Positions 16,685 to 27,419 of a stretch of 64,000 nucleotides of DNA are shown here, piece by piece. This DNA comes from Syngnathus acus (Eukaryota; Chordata; Actinopteri; Syngnathiformes; Syngnathidae), in the NCBI RefSeq assembly GCF_901709675.1, contig NC_051095.1:5455956-5519955 (forward strand), written 5' to 3'. The translations under genes and the position numbers were made by a program. Numbering within the stretch: the stretch's first letter is position 1; every line of letters starts with the position of its first letter. Under the pieces are notes generated by a model. The model was not told where the DNA came from, did not search any database, and saw nothing but the letters and a program-made list of their open reading frames with translations.

Positions 16685-18000
16685 TAGAACTGCACGGGAC
16701 AGTCTGCACTCTCGGCCAATGCCGCTCCTTTGGGGCGTCTTCATTCGGCATTGTACGATGTTTTTAATACACTTTTAGATTGATTCTTTGTGCTTCTATT
16801 TTTTTTTTTTTGCTTTTGAAGACAAAATAGATGAATTTGGAAATACTCCTTTTGAGTAGCTTTACTGCAAGGGTGGCGAAGCACTTGTCTCGCCCTTCCT
16901 CTCCACGCCTATCAATTAGTTTGAATGTGTAAAGATGATGTATCCTGCTAACGTTGCTGTTTAACTTCACCCATGGCCCACAGTCATTTTCCAAACCAAA
17001 TGGATCCAACCTTGCTGGAATTAGAATAATCCCACGGCATAGCATCAAAAGAATACACTCTGCAAATAATCATCAATTAACTCATTGCACAAAAGATCCC
17101 ACCCCCACACACGCAATTTCCATGTAAAATTGGATAATTTGGTTGGGAATTGCTGCTGTCAACCATCAAGTGTACGTGTGTTTTTTAAAAAAAAATTCAA
17201 ACGAGTCCCCCCCCCCCAACCGTTGGCTTCCATATACAGTACGCGTGCGTGTGTGTATATACTGTACAGTAGCTGCTGCTATGGACCTACATTTGGTTTG
17301 TCTACATCATTACTAACGATATTTTGTAAATTTTTTAAATGTCATGTTTACTTTTTTAATTGATTTTTATCCTTTCTGTAGAAACAATTGTGAGGCTTAG
17401 TTACTGTATTTAGCGGTTTTGTAAATAATGTACACATTATAGGCTCTTATACTAAGAGTCTTGTTGCCTTTTTGATTAAAAAAATCTTTATTACTCTCAT
17501 GACTATTAATAAAAAGTAAGTCTCAGTTGTGTCTTATTATTTACGTGTATAACAATAGAAACGGGCATATTGTTTTCTATTCTCTACAAATGAGTATTTG
17601 TGTGACTCACATTCTATGTAGTCCGGAGCTAAATATTCATTGAAAAATGATTCTTATATTGTAGAATTTTTCTTTTTTTTTTTTTTTACTTTGACTGAAA
17701 TATGTTTAAAATATGTCAAATAAGGTGGGAAAGGGGTCTCTTTAAAAGTCTACCAATACGTTCCCATAAAAAAAAAGTTTGTATGTTTTTAATTTAAGAG
17801 TTACGATACAAAAGCCTTCAGTCATGTTCTTAAAAAGCCATTCTAGACACCGGCTTCATTCTTTCTTAAAAAAATTGTAAAAGTTCTGTACAGTTGCTGT
17901 TCATGCAACTGGCCGTGAGAGGGCGCCAACCATGAAGGGTGGCGTGTTAGCGACGCCCATTCCCGGAAGTGGCGCCATTTTTGAACTACTGTCGCAGCAA
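16685..18000 (+). other. sox19 3' UTR and flank
   Basis: AT-rich sequence after the sox19 stop codon, with an AATAAA at 17508-17513 that is the best poly(A) signal. No other gene is seen before about 18.1 kb. Confidence 0.5.
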
Positions 18001-18118
18001 GAGTACGCGAATGTGTATGACAACAAATGTAGTTTGTGTTTCGGTTTGCTTTCGTTTATGGTGTCAGGCCTCTATTAAGTGCGTTCCATTAAGTGTGGTG
18101 CACACACAGGTGGACAAA

Positions 18119-20380
18119 ATGGCCATATGCAACAAGATGGCGAGCAACTGCACTGCGCCTTTTCTCAGGTAATAGAAAAATATTATTTGTACATGATTTT
18201 GAATGTGGCATAGTGTTTGTTGCAGGGTTTTTACAATAGAGGAGCAAAACTATCGAGGAGCAAAACTATGTTGATTCAATCTCGTTTTTTTAGGCTGGCA
18301 GGCTTTGTTGACTAGTTAATCAAACCTGTCTGTGAATTGAACTGATTTGAGTGTGTGATTTATTATTAACTCTTTTCTGGTGCTATGTTAAACTTTTGGG
18401 TCTTTGGAATCTTCTACGATGTCATGAAGTTTGTCGTCGAAATTGAAATATTCTTGGGGGGGTTCTATAAAAAAAAAATCTTTGGTTTAGATGACATATA
18501 TACACTTCTTTTGTGTTTACTATTCATGTGGTTTAAAGGCTCTCGAGTTTTGCTTTGGCAATGTGGACATAAAAACCAGTATCACGATTTTTTTTAAATG
18601 ATTGTCGAATTATTCAAAACAAATGCCTGATCTCCATTGGTTAATTTTTATTTATTTAGTTTCAATTAATTGCTTGTTAGATTCTCTTTACTTCTGTGAA
18701 AACTGTGGGGTTTTCTTTCTTTAACAGAGGGGTCACAACGATTTTGTCCACGTGTGTATGTATTGGCACTTTAAACATGACGTCATTTCGCGACATGGCG
18801 GATGACGTATAGTCATCGCCTTGGCTTCATGGGAACATGTCGGTGAATGGGGGGGGGGGTGCTGGCGGGAATGATTTAAAGCTTTACTTTCTTATCTTTG
18901 TCCTCTTTAAAATTCACTTTCTCCCCCAACGAACATACACCCACCCAAACACACGCACACGCTGTGTGCACGCGCGCGCTCGCGCACACAAATGTGGTGG
19001 ATGTCCCGCGCGTAATTGGCCGTTTCGGAGGCGCATTGTCCGCCGTCTTTCAGCACGCAGGTGCATATAGTAAAGCCGGAGTCTCCGCTCCTCCCTCAGG
19101 CGTCTTTGTTCCCATCTCCCGGCCCCCCCGCTGTGCAGAAAATGAGGGCTGCTTTCTGCTTTGCTTGGTCCTCACAGGCTTAACCCTTTCACCGACCGCC
19201 GCCTTTCACATGGAAATGGGCCAGAACCCTTGCACCGGCTAATCGGTCGGCGAGGGGAGGGGACGGAGGTCGGGAAAAAGAGAGACAGGGGCTGGGGGGG
19301 GGGGTTCCAGCCAAAAGTATTCCAAACTTCTCCAATGGAGTTTTTATTTTTGAAACATTTGCAAACTTTCAAGTATGACGAAATGTATTACCCCCGCCCC
19401 GCAGTTTTTGTAAATAGCTGTGGAAATGATGAAGAAAACAAAAAGTTGCCGTTCCGACAGGAAAAAGTGCATCTAAGGACACCACTTTGACTGCCATTAT
19501 ATCATTGCAGATGTCACTGACAAACTAGTCTGAAATTTTCCATTTGACAAGGAAATACCAAATACGGTTATGTTTATGTTTTACAAGCTGGCCGTCTACT
19601 TTTTCTCACACTGACCAACTTATTAAACAGTAAAGAGTTTACTTTATTTTTAGTTATTTACTCATTTTTATGCTAGTCCGGCATGTAGAACTCTTTGAGT
19701 AGATTTGAGGCTAGAATTAATTAAAAATCATGTCAAATTAATGATAAATGACAGTGTTGTTATGGCTGGAGACCATGGGGGGTGGTTGGGGGTTTGGTGT
19801 GTGTGTTGGGTTGTCAATGGAGGGATTTTCTGGTCCAGTAGCTCCAGTCACCTAGCAACAGGCAGCGAGGCTTCAACAAGTGGTTGTCATGGAAGCGCCG
19901 AGGCTGACTTAAAAGTTTAGTACAAAGAGCTGTGTGTGTGTGTGTGGTGTATGTGTGTGTGTGTGTACACTTTTTATAAACTAATCAAGATTGTATTAAG
20001 CCCTGTTTTTGTGTGAATTTTGCAAATAGTTGAGTTGTAGGTTTTTTTGTCTTTCTTTATGACCTACTCAATGTATATGAATATATGTAATGAAATGATG
20101 GTCTGCTTCTGTTTTGCAGGAAACTACTTGAGCAGGTTGATGGTCACAAGTGGTGAGTGGGACATTTGCTGCCCGTTTGACTGGTCACACACACGCAGTA
20201 GTGAACATTTCTCATTAACATAGAAAATGTTTTTTGTCAATCTACATATAAACATAAAGACAACGACAGTATACTAGCGGTGCTTAAATGTAATCCTGAA
20301 ATTGCCACTTTATGGGATAGCAATCAAAATTGGCACAAAAGAATGACAGCGATGAAAAGGACGAGTTCCATTTACAAAAG
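18119..20380 (+). CDS. Possible small gene or lncRNA, three candidate exons
   Basis: Three short segments can be joined in one frame: 18119-18168 (ATG at 18119 or 18137, reading MASNCTAPFLR, donor GTAATA), 20120-20152 (good acceptor TTCTGTTTTGCAG, reading KLLEQVDGHKW, donor GTGAGT) and 20321-20380 (weak acceptor, donor GTAAGT). All joins are phase 2. I recognise no family, and no terminal exon is visible before the minus-strand mpdu1 genes. It could be a 5' fragment of an unknown protein gene or a spliced non-coding RNA. The consistent frame over three joins and the strong second exon sites are the only support. Confidence 0.27.
18778..18785. promoter_or_regulatory. Consensus cAMP-response element TGACGTCA
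   Basis: A perfect CRE palindrome just upstream of ATGGCGGATGACG, at the left edge of a CpG-rich stretch that runs to about 19260. It looks like promoter sequence, but no confident gene starts here. Confidence 0.35.
19931..19967. repeat. (GT)n microsatellite
   Basis: Imperfect GT dinucleotide repeat (TGTGTGTG…GGTGTATGTGTG) in intergenic or intronic sequence. Confidence 0.9.
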
Positions 20381-20451
20381 GTAAGTGACGTTTGATGCAG
20401 TTTTTGCTCCTGCCCTACAAACTAATCCATATTCATCACTGACAAACACGT

Positions 20452-20814
20452 TTAAAAGTTCCCGATGGCCTTCTGGAGCTCCTGCCTGATAGCGTTAAGC
20501 CCCACGACGCCGTCATTCAGCACGTTGGCCGCCTCTTTGATACGAGCCACCACTTCCTTCTTGAAGGCTCTTTTCAGGTTCTTGTTGTCCCTGAAGTACT
20601 TGTCCATGCCGCCTTGAAGTCCTTGGAGCAGCTGTAAGATGGCGTCCGTCACCTCCGTGGCTTGCAAGACGGCCGAGTCCACCAAGCTGATCATCTGCAC
20701 AGCTTTGCGCACTTCCCAGTCCTCAGAATAGTGCTGCGTGCTATATGCACCCGCAAACCTTCGCATGGACTTTAAATTCTGTCGGGCAAGTGTTGATCGG
20801 GATTGGGACAACAT
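20452..20814 (-). CDS. Unidentified 120-codon frame overlapping the mpdu1a 3' end
   Basis: Reads on the minus strand from [12 protein letters not shown] to LQKAIGNF and a TAA. Third codon positions are mostly G or C, Lys/Arg and Glu/Asp are spaced as in amphipathic helices, and there is no low-complexity sequence, so it looks protein-coding. The first 74 bases overlap the last part of mpdu1a in another frame. The first 25 residues are basic with no acid, like a mitochondrial presequence (inference). Alternatives: a C-terminal extension of mpdu1a reached by a splice (AAAAG/gttcct at about 20853 to …catatag/CACG at about 20740 keeps frame, but both sites are weak) or by a one-base assembly error, or the last exon of another gene. 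I do not recognise the family. Confidence 0.45.
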   Translation of the reverse strand: MLSQSRSTLARQNLKSMRRFAGAYSTQHYSEDWEVRKAVQMISLVDSAVLQATEVTDAILQLLQGLQGGMDKYFRDNKNLKRAFKKEVVARIKEAANVLNDGVVGLNAIRQELQKAIGNF

Positions 20815-22984
20815 CGACAGGGTGTATCTGCTCCCGCTGGTTTTGTAGGAACCTTTTGGTGGACTTCCAGTAGTAGAGCACCTGCGCGACAACGAGGCCG
20901 TTGCAGGCCACCGACACCACATAAGTGACCACCAGCAGGGTGTCGCCTGTTTCCTGAGGATGCAAAAGTCATGCATCAAAAATTAAGAAATCCCTAGAGG
21001 ATTGAAATGACCTAAGACTGGCATATCTAAACCATGGGAAAGTCTAGAAAACCAAATGTGGCATCATATGTATGAATTATAGTGAACTAATTTTAGAGCT
21101 TTACTGAGAAAAAAGTATAATATTTAAAAACATGACAGTTATGTGATAGCTGTAACAGTGAAAGCCATGATAAATGCCCAAAACAAAACACAGCCACACC
21201 GGAATACTTGCCAATGTATGGATTCGAAATAAAAAAAAAAAGAATTAAAATGAACATAACGGCACCATTTTTATGACATTTACCTGCACTGAGGTGAAGA
21301 TGCGTGCCAGTGAGCCAGCAAACAAAATAATGACAGTAAGAGCGGACAACTGGCCCGTGTGTCCATTGCGAAAGTTGGTGGCCGCCTGAATAACCTGCAC
21401 ACATGATTAAAAAAAAGAAAAGAAGGAAAAAGCTCAACAGGTCAGTCCGGGTGACGTTTTGCCTGACCCTGCTCACGATGATGGCGGGCATGTTGGAGGC
21501 CTGCATGGCCGTGAGCACGGTGGCGGGGGCCAGTGGGGTCAGCAAAAACGACAGCACGCCCAAGTAGAGCAGCACAAACAGCGCACCTTCACGCACACAA
21601 GATGCACAAATAAGGGAGGAATAGTAGTGACCAGCAGAGGGCGCCAGACCCACAACTTCAATTTGGACAAACAATTATGACCAAAAAAAGCAACTCTTTA
21701 TTAGTTAGGCTTTTTAATTAAAATAAAAAGACCAAGTGTAGTAAGGTTTAAAAAAAAAAGCTAATGCATAAATAGTGGCAACGCTTTTCAGAAAAAAAAG
21801 TAAAAAAAAAAAATTATAGACCATGTTTAGGGAGGGGCTTATTTAGAAAAAAAAGACAATGTAGACTAAGACATTTTTTGTAAAAAAAATTAATAAAGCC
21901 TGGAAAGGCTTTTTTTAAAGTAAGAAAATATGCCCATTTATAGTATGGCTTTTTTTTTTTTTTTAAAGCTAATGTAAAGTAAGGTTTTTTCACAAAAAAA
22001 AAAGAGACCATGTATATATTTAGTAGGGCTTTTTAAATGACCATGTATGACTCTTGGAAAAAAAAAAGTATGACTCTTGACCCCTGAGCTTTGACCCACA
22101 AACCTTGACCTCTGATCCTTCACCCCTGACCCCTAACCCTTGACCCCTGAGAACGGTAAGGCTTTTTTTTTTTTTTTTTAAATTACCAAAAAATGACCAT
22201 GTATAATTTCATGTCACCTCTGCCAGTTCTTCCACTGTAGTGTTGGATGAGGAAGCCGATGACGACCGTCTGCAGCATAACGAAGAGCGCTTCGCCCCAG
22301 GCGCTGCGACGCGATAGGTGAGTGGATGTCCGGCAGGCGCTACCCGACGTCGTCTCGGGCCTCACCTGAAGGGAAAGCTGTAGGCCACGCTGTAGGCCAG
22401 AGATCCGGTGATGGCCAGCAGCTCGCCCAACACCGATAGGAAACTGACGCCCTCGGCGTTCTTAGCGCCAATCACCTTCACGATCTGAGGAAGCTTCACT
22501 AGAGGGCACACAAGCAATTGAATTCGGCATTAAAATCAAATAGTGTATGGATTCTTTTTGTTAAGGAATCTGAATACATTCATTTGAAACTAATCCCTTG
22601 AAACGTTTACACTCAAAATATAGCCGCTTGAAAGCGCAAAAAGAAATTAAGCGCAATACCAAACATTGAGCCCAGGATGATGACAGTCCCAAGGCATTTG
22701 CTGAGCAGAATTTTCAGACATGGCCCTGTAAGAGAAAGACTCACTTATTTTTGCACTTTAATTTAGAAAGAGGGGGAGGAGGGTTCTTGGTCAGATCTTC
22801 CTCATGCAATCATCGGCATCATTAAAGCACATTAGCGTTTTTCCATCTTGTACTCACCGTCTGTAAATTTGAAGCGCCGGAAAAAGGCGTCGGAACATGA
22901 CGACGGCAGCAAATACTCCAACAAAAGCCCCTCAAAAGGATCAGGCAAAGACGTGCCGCTATGCAAAAGATTTACCTCCGCCAT
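20741..22984 (-). CDS. mpdu1a: Mannose-P-dolichol utilization defect 1, copy A
   Basis: ER multi-pass PQ-loop protein needed to use dolichol-P-mannose and dolichol-P-glucose in N-glycan, GPI and mannosylation pathways. Minus-strand exons in order: 22858-22984, 22660-22725, 22366-22498, 22218-22303, 21468-21586, 21284-21394, 20741-20953, giving 284 residues as read. Markers: [12 protein letters not shown], the first PQ-loop [72 protein letters not shown], and [19 protein letters not shown] before YYW. After [16 protein letters not shown] the frame runs on about 28 residues that match nothing in copy B. The C-terminus is thus doubtful (see the overlapping frame). Calling it "a" is a label only. 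Confidence 0.9.
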
Positions 22985-24027
22985 TTCGCTTCTGTTTCAA
23001 TGATTAAACCTATTTCAAAGTTCAGTCGACTATCACGCACTTGTTCGTTGGACCTCAAATCACGTTGTAAATAGCCAACATGTAATCATGATGCATCGTG
23101 AGAGTACTCAATACGACAAGAATATTATCTACTAAATTAGAATACTTGCATAACAAGGTTTTGTAAATCATAAAAAATAACAAGTCTTGATTAAAAAAAA
23201 AAAAACTATTTTAATAGGGATAACCATTGTAGGGCTTGGCTTTGAAATAAATAATTGAAAAGAAAAAGTGTATTATAATACAGTTAGAATATTTCACATT
23301 GAAATTGAAATGTTTAATATGTTATTTATACAATTTTTTATCTCATAGTACCTTCGTTACATTGTTACTTTGATGGACAAGACTGATAATGGGGAAAAAA
23401 AAGTGCTGACACAAATTATTTCATATATTAGCTTGTATATCCTTTACGAATACGACACCTGAGCAATTTCAATATACTATACAGTGTCCTGAAAAACGTC
23501 ACATTTCATAGCCTCAAAAGATGCCAAATTTATAAACTCAGGTATTCACAGGGGGGGGGGCAAGGACTGTATGTTTACAATTATCATTATTTACATTATT
23601 TAACATGTGCTACTCCACCAATTATCAATATTTTTCCAGTTATCAAGATTTGCTATTATCAATACTTTTCCAGTTATCAAGATATGTGCTTAAAGTGCGC
23701 TACTCCACCCTACTTTGTACACACGCACACACAGATAAGCGATAAGATAAATAGAACCTATTTGCAAGGTACATGTGAAACACGTGCCACTTCACAAAAC
23801 GCAAGTCGGTCAAATAAGTGAGAGAACTGATGGACAAAGACAGCGAATCAGATTCAAACTTTGTACAATTTTATTCATGATCACAATCAGAATTCATTTC
23901 CAACTTGAAGGAATGTTATTTTGTGGATTTTTTTTTGGGATGGGGGGCATGCTGTGTTTCTGGTCAAGTTTCCTGGATACCTTACAGTGCGAGCGTGTTG
24001 CTCTGTAGTTGGGGATGGATTATTTGC
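22985..24027. other. mpdu1a-mpdu1b intergenic region
   Basis: About 1 kb between head and tail of the two mpdu1 copies. It is AT-rich, with a near-repeat of TTATCAATATTTTTCCAGTT around 23624-23685 and no coding sequence seen. The mpdu1a promoter should lie at its left end, but no clear core element is visible. Confidence 0.5.
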
Positions 24028-25950
24028 CTACTCTCTCTTCTTCTTCTTTTTCTTCTTCTTGCGCTCGGCCAAGCTGTTCCAGTAGTAGAGAACCTGCAGG
24101 GCGAGGATCCCGTTGCAGGCCGAGGAGATGACATAGGTAAAGGCCATCAGGGTGTCGCCCGTTTCCTGCAGACACGTGCAACAAGTTCATCAGTGGAAGA
24201 AGAAAAAAAGCTGCAACAAGGTGAAAAATGATTCACTGGCTGAAGACGCAAATTAAACCTCTTATGTGTCGTGTTGTCAGAAGTGTTCTATTCAATTCAG
24301 GTCGAGTGGGACAAAAGTGCCCTTGAAAACAAAATGGCCGCTACCTGCAGCGAGGTGAAGATGCGTGCCAGCGATCCAGCGAACAGCAGGAAGACGGAAA
24401 TGGCCGACAACTGGCCCGTGTGGCCGTTGCGGAAGTTAGTGGCTGCCTGAATCAGCTGCAACACAAAAAGACATTTGCAACAGTGAGACGCTCAGAACCA
24501 TTTGACTTATATTATTCTTTTAACAGTTTTTTTTTTTACTTAGTAGCAATTCTTTAATACCCCTCCAAATGTTAGATTTTTTTTTTCCCCTCACAACATC
24601 TAGATTTTATTTCCAAATGTAATTTCATGGTTAGCGTGGATGTGTGCCTACCCTGCTGACGATGATGGCAGGCATGTTGGAGGCCTGCAAGGTGGTCACC
24701 ACTGACATGGGGGTGACTGGTGACAGCACGGCGACCAGCAGACCAAAGTATATGATCAGAAAAAGGAAACCTGCCAAAAACAAATCGGCATTTTCAGCCC
24801 TCAAAATAAGTATTTGCTCACTTAACATGACTTTTTTTTTTTTTTATATATGACTCTGCTCCCCCCAAAACGTTTTTATCCTCAATGCTCTCTTTGATAA
24901 CCGGGCGGCGTGTGCACTCGCTCTCCCAACAATGTGGTGAATAGTTCGTCTGAAGTGCGTCTCTCGTCTGTGTCGGAATGTAAATACAATCGACAGGATC
25001 ACGTTCAAAAATTCGTCTTTTGCAGTGTTTTGGCACTGTACATCAAAGACAATAAGGGAGCTCGAAAATACTTTGTCTTATTAGAGTGTGCAATGATTGG
25101 AATTTCTCAGTACTTTCCAAAACAAAATTGTGACTTGCTCATGTTTAGCCTCACCTCTGCCACTTCTCCCTCTATAGTGCTGAATGAGGAAGCCGATGGT
25201 GACAGTCTGTAGCATGAGGAAGAGCGCCTCGCCCCAAGCGCTGTCGTAACCCAAACAACAACGTTTCCTTTAATAAGGCATGGTGGCTCTGTGACCCTCT
25301 GGCCCGAGCAGGATCCCACCTGAAGGGGAACTTGTTGGCGATGCTGTAGGCCATCGTTCCCGGGGCGGCCAGCAGCTCGAGGAGCACCGACTGAAAGCTC
25401 AGGCCTTCGTCGCTCTTTGCACCCATCATCTTCAAGATCTGAGGCAGCTTCACTGGGAACATGGGAAAAAAATGGATCAAATGAACAGACAACGTTTATC
25501 AGACTTTTTTAAAATACAGTTTATTTGCATTTGAGTGATTTACCCATCACTGAACCCAGGATGATGCCAATCCCCAGGCCTTTGCTGAGTAAAATCTTTA
25601 AACATGGTACTGAAACACACAAAAGTTCAAAAAATTAGATGTTTTGCATTCGAGGTAAGTAGTGCTTGTAAATCTGCTTAAAATGACATAATGAAAAACC
25701 AAACATATACTGCATATAATCTAAAAGACAATATTCTCAACAGGGTGAGTAGTTTCTTAGATTTTACAATCTCTTGCTCGCGACTCTTTTAAGAGTCTAT
25801 GGCATTCAAAACTTGTCACTCACCGTGTAGAAAATTGAGATTGAGAAAAAGCTCGTCGTAGCATAATTCTGGTATCAAATACGCCAACAAGACGCCTTTA
25901 AAAGGGTCCATGAAAGAGGAACCTTTCTCTAGAATGACTTCTTCCGCCAT
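24028..25950 (-). CDS. mpdu1b: Mannose-P-dolichol utilization defect 1, copy B
   Basis: Second PQ-loop MPDU1 protein, 259 residues (human 247). Exons: 25824-25950, 25544-25609, 25320-25452, 25155-25240, 24652-24770, 24345-24455, 24028-24165. The first six have exactly the same lengths as in copy A (127, 66, 133, 86, 119, 111). Markers: [90 protein letters not shown], and [19 protein letters not shown]. The C-terminus is a run of eight lysines ([12 protein letters not shown]) after YYWNSLA. That is a normal-looking basic tail like the human KQKKAQ and compatible with ER retrieval. Its start codon sits 10 bases from a perfect E-box palindrome. Confidence 0.93.
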
Positions 25951-25960
25951 TGTCCTGCCG

Positions 25961-25978
25961 CCAAGTCACGTGACTTGG
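25961..25978. promoter_or_regulatory. 18-bp perfect palindrome with E-box at mpdu1b start
   Basis: CCAAGTCACGTGACTTGG is its own reverse complement. The core GTCACGTGAC matches the CLEAR/USF-type E-box bound by TFEB, TFE3, MITF or USF. It lies 10 bases upstream of the mpdu1b ATG (25950, minus strand), so it is in the 5' UTR or at the start site. Binding is inferred from the motif. Confidence 0.6.
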
Positions 25979-26005
25979 GATGTGCTCCAGCGTAAAGAGT
26001 CCCCC

Positions 26006-26433
26006 TCAAGTTGCTCCCATGTTATCTTACTCCCCGTCTCGAGTTACGACTGTTATGGTAAGGCAAGTTGCGCAGTTTTGTTTCGCGACTGCAGATTTGT
26101 CACAAGCGACTTGGAACTGATTGCAAAACTTCAAACTCTCAATAAAAACGCTGTCCGACTGGCTGCAAAAAAACAGCAAACACTAAAATAAAATAAAAAA
26201 GCCACTACCGGGATTTGAACCCGTGATGGAAAGAAGTAAGCATAGATTATTCAGTAGACCCTTAACCGCTGTGCTATCGTGACACACAAATGTCGCAACA
26301 GATAATGTTCAATATAGCCAACAACACTAAATTACCCGGCAAGGGTAGGCGTTGATCTGACCCGCCCATGTTAACTGGGGGGGGGGCTAATGTTACCATT
26401 GCCTGATGGGAGCTCAGCATCAGCTGTCATGCG
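26006..26433 (+). repeat. Left arm of a ~0.45-kb inverted duplication
   Basis: This segment reappears in reverse at 29221-29690 with the same order of landmarks: TCAAGTTGCTCCCATGTTAT, CTCGAGTTACGACTGTTAT, GCGACTGCAGATT, AATAAAAACGCTG, GGCTGCAAAAAA, an 83-nt tRNA-like stretch, CAGATAATGTTCAATATAGCC, and GGGAGCTCAGCATCAGCTG. Differences are small indels and substitutions. It abuts the mpdu1b promoter. Confidence 0.85.
26201..26283 (-). pseudogene. tRNA-like sequence in left arm
   Basis: 83 nt on the minus strand. The A box (TAGCACAGCGGTTAAGG) and B box (GGTTCAAATCC) of a Pol III gene are intact, the T stem has 4 of 5 pairs and the acceptor stem about 6 of 7, and a T run follows. The anticodon stem does not pair. 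It is best called a tRNA-derived pseudogene, length like class II (Leu/Ser), identity unknown. Confidence 0.55.
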
Positions 26434-27419
26434 ATAGTGTTGGCTCGTGAGTGAACTTCGTTCTTTTTTCAGTTCATATAACTTCAACCAGTAGATGTCG
26501 GTAATGCGCATTGAAGCTGGTGCCACCTCGCCGTAAAACAAAACGAAGAAGAAAATGACGTAACTTCCCGTTCACGAACGAGCCGTGAATTGCATTTCCC
26601 GTTGACCAACTGAACGGATCTGTGAGTGAAAACGAGTCAGTAATTTGCATTTCCAGTTCATCGCGAGAACGGATCAGTGAGGGATCGAATCCTGACTTTT
26701 CCGTTCGCGAACGAGTCAATGTGTGAACTGCCTTCCTTCCCGTGCATCAACGGATCAGTCAGTGAACATGTTGCGTCTCCCTCCTGGCGTGAACTATGTA
26801 AGCCAGAATGTCGATTTACGATTTGCCAAGGAAAGGAAGAACCACTCACTGAAACACCACTTCTTTTATGCACGTTTACTCCAAGCTAACGTTATTGCAT
26901 GAATGCTGTTATATTTATTTTATAACACTTATAGTAGTTTTTAAATAACGTGTATGTATATAGATGCCTAAATATTGATATCCGATATATCTACTGCAAT
27001 TTCACGTTAGATTGCTGGTTTGAAATTTACTTTTATTATTGTTATTATTATTATTTTAATAAACATTTATGTTAAAACGTGTCTGGTGTTTTATTCCTTG
27101 TTTTTATATTCGCCAATTAAAACATAAAAATCAGACATTTGGTTAACTGCTTTATATGACAATATGTATGTGCTTTACGTTGTTATATGAGTTGGTGTCC
27201 CCCAAAATAACAAATGTCGACATAACGGATTTTTTTTCCTCCCTTTTATTCAAACACAAACACATTCGGTATGATAACACCATCAACTACAATCCAACAA
27301 ATACAAAATCAAAACATCAATGTCGGCATAACGTGTGTCGGCTGGCATAGCAGCAACGCTGTCTGTCACTCACTCGTGAATCTTCGCGAACAAACCTGAA
27401 AATGGTGATGTACCTAATA
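26434..27419. repeat. Degenerate repeats left of the hairpin array
   Basis: 26460-26780 repeats a loose motif (GTTCACGAACGAG, GAACGGATCAGTGAG, GTTCGCGAACGAGTC, CAACGGATCAGTCAGTGAAC) three to four times. 26900-27410 is AT-rich with no coding potential. No terminal repeats of a complete element were found. Confidence 0.5.

Noticed and set aside
18898-19242. 114-codon plus-strand frame in a CpG-rich block
   Set aside because: Made of CA-repeat and promoter-like sequence; no conserved motif.
26201-26283. Functional tRNA gene
   Set aside because: The anticodon stem does not pair and the partner copy at 29375-29457 has a different, also unpaired, anticodon region.
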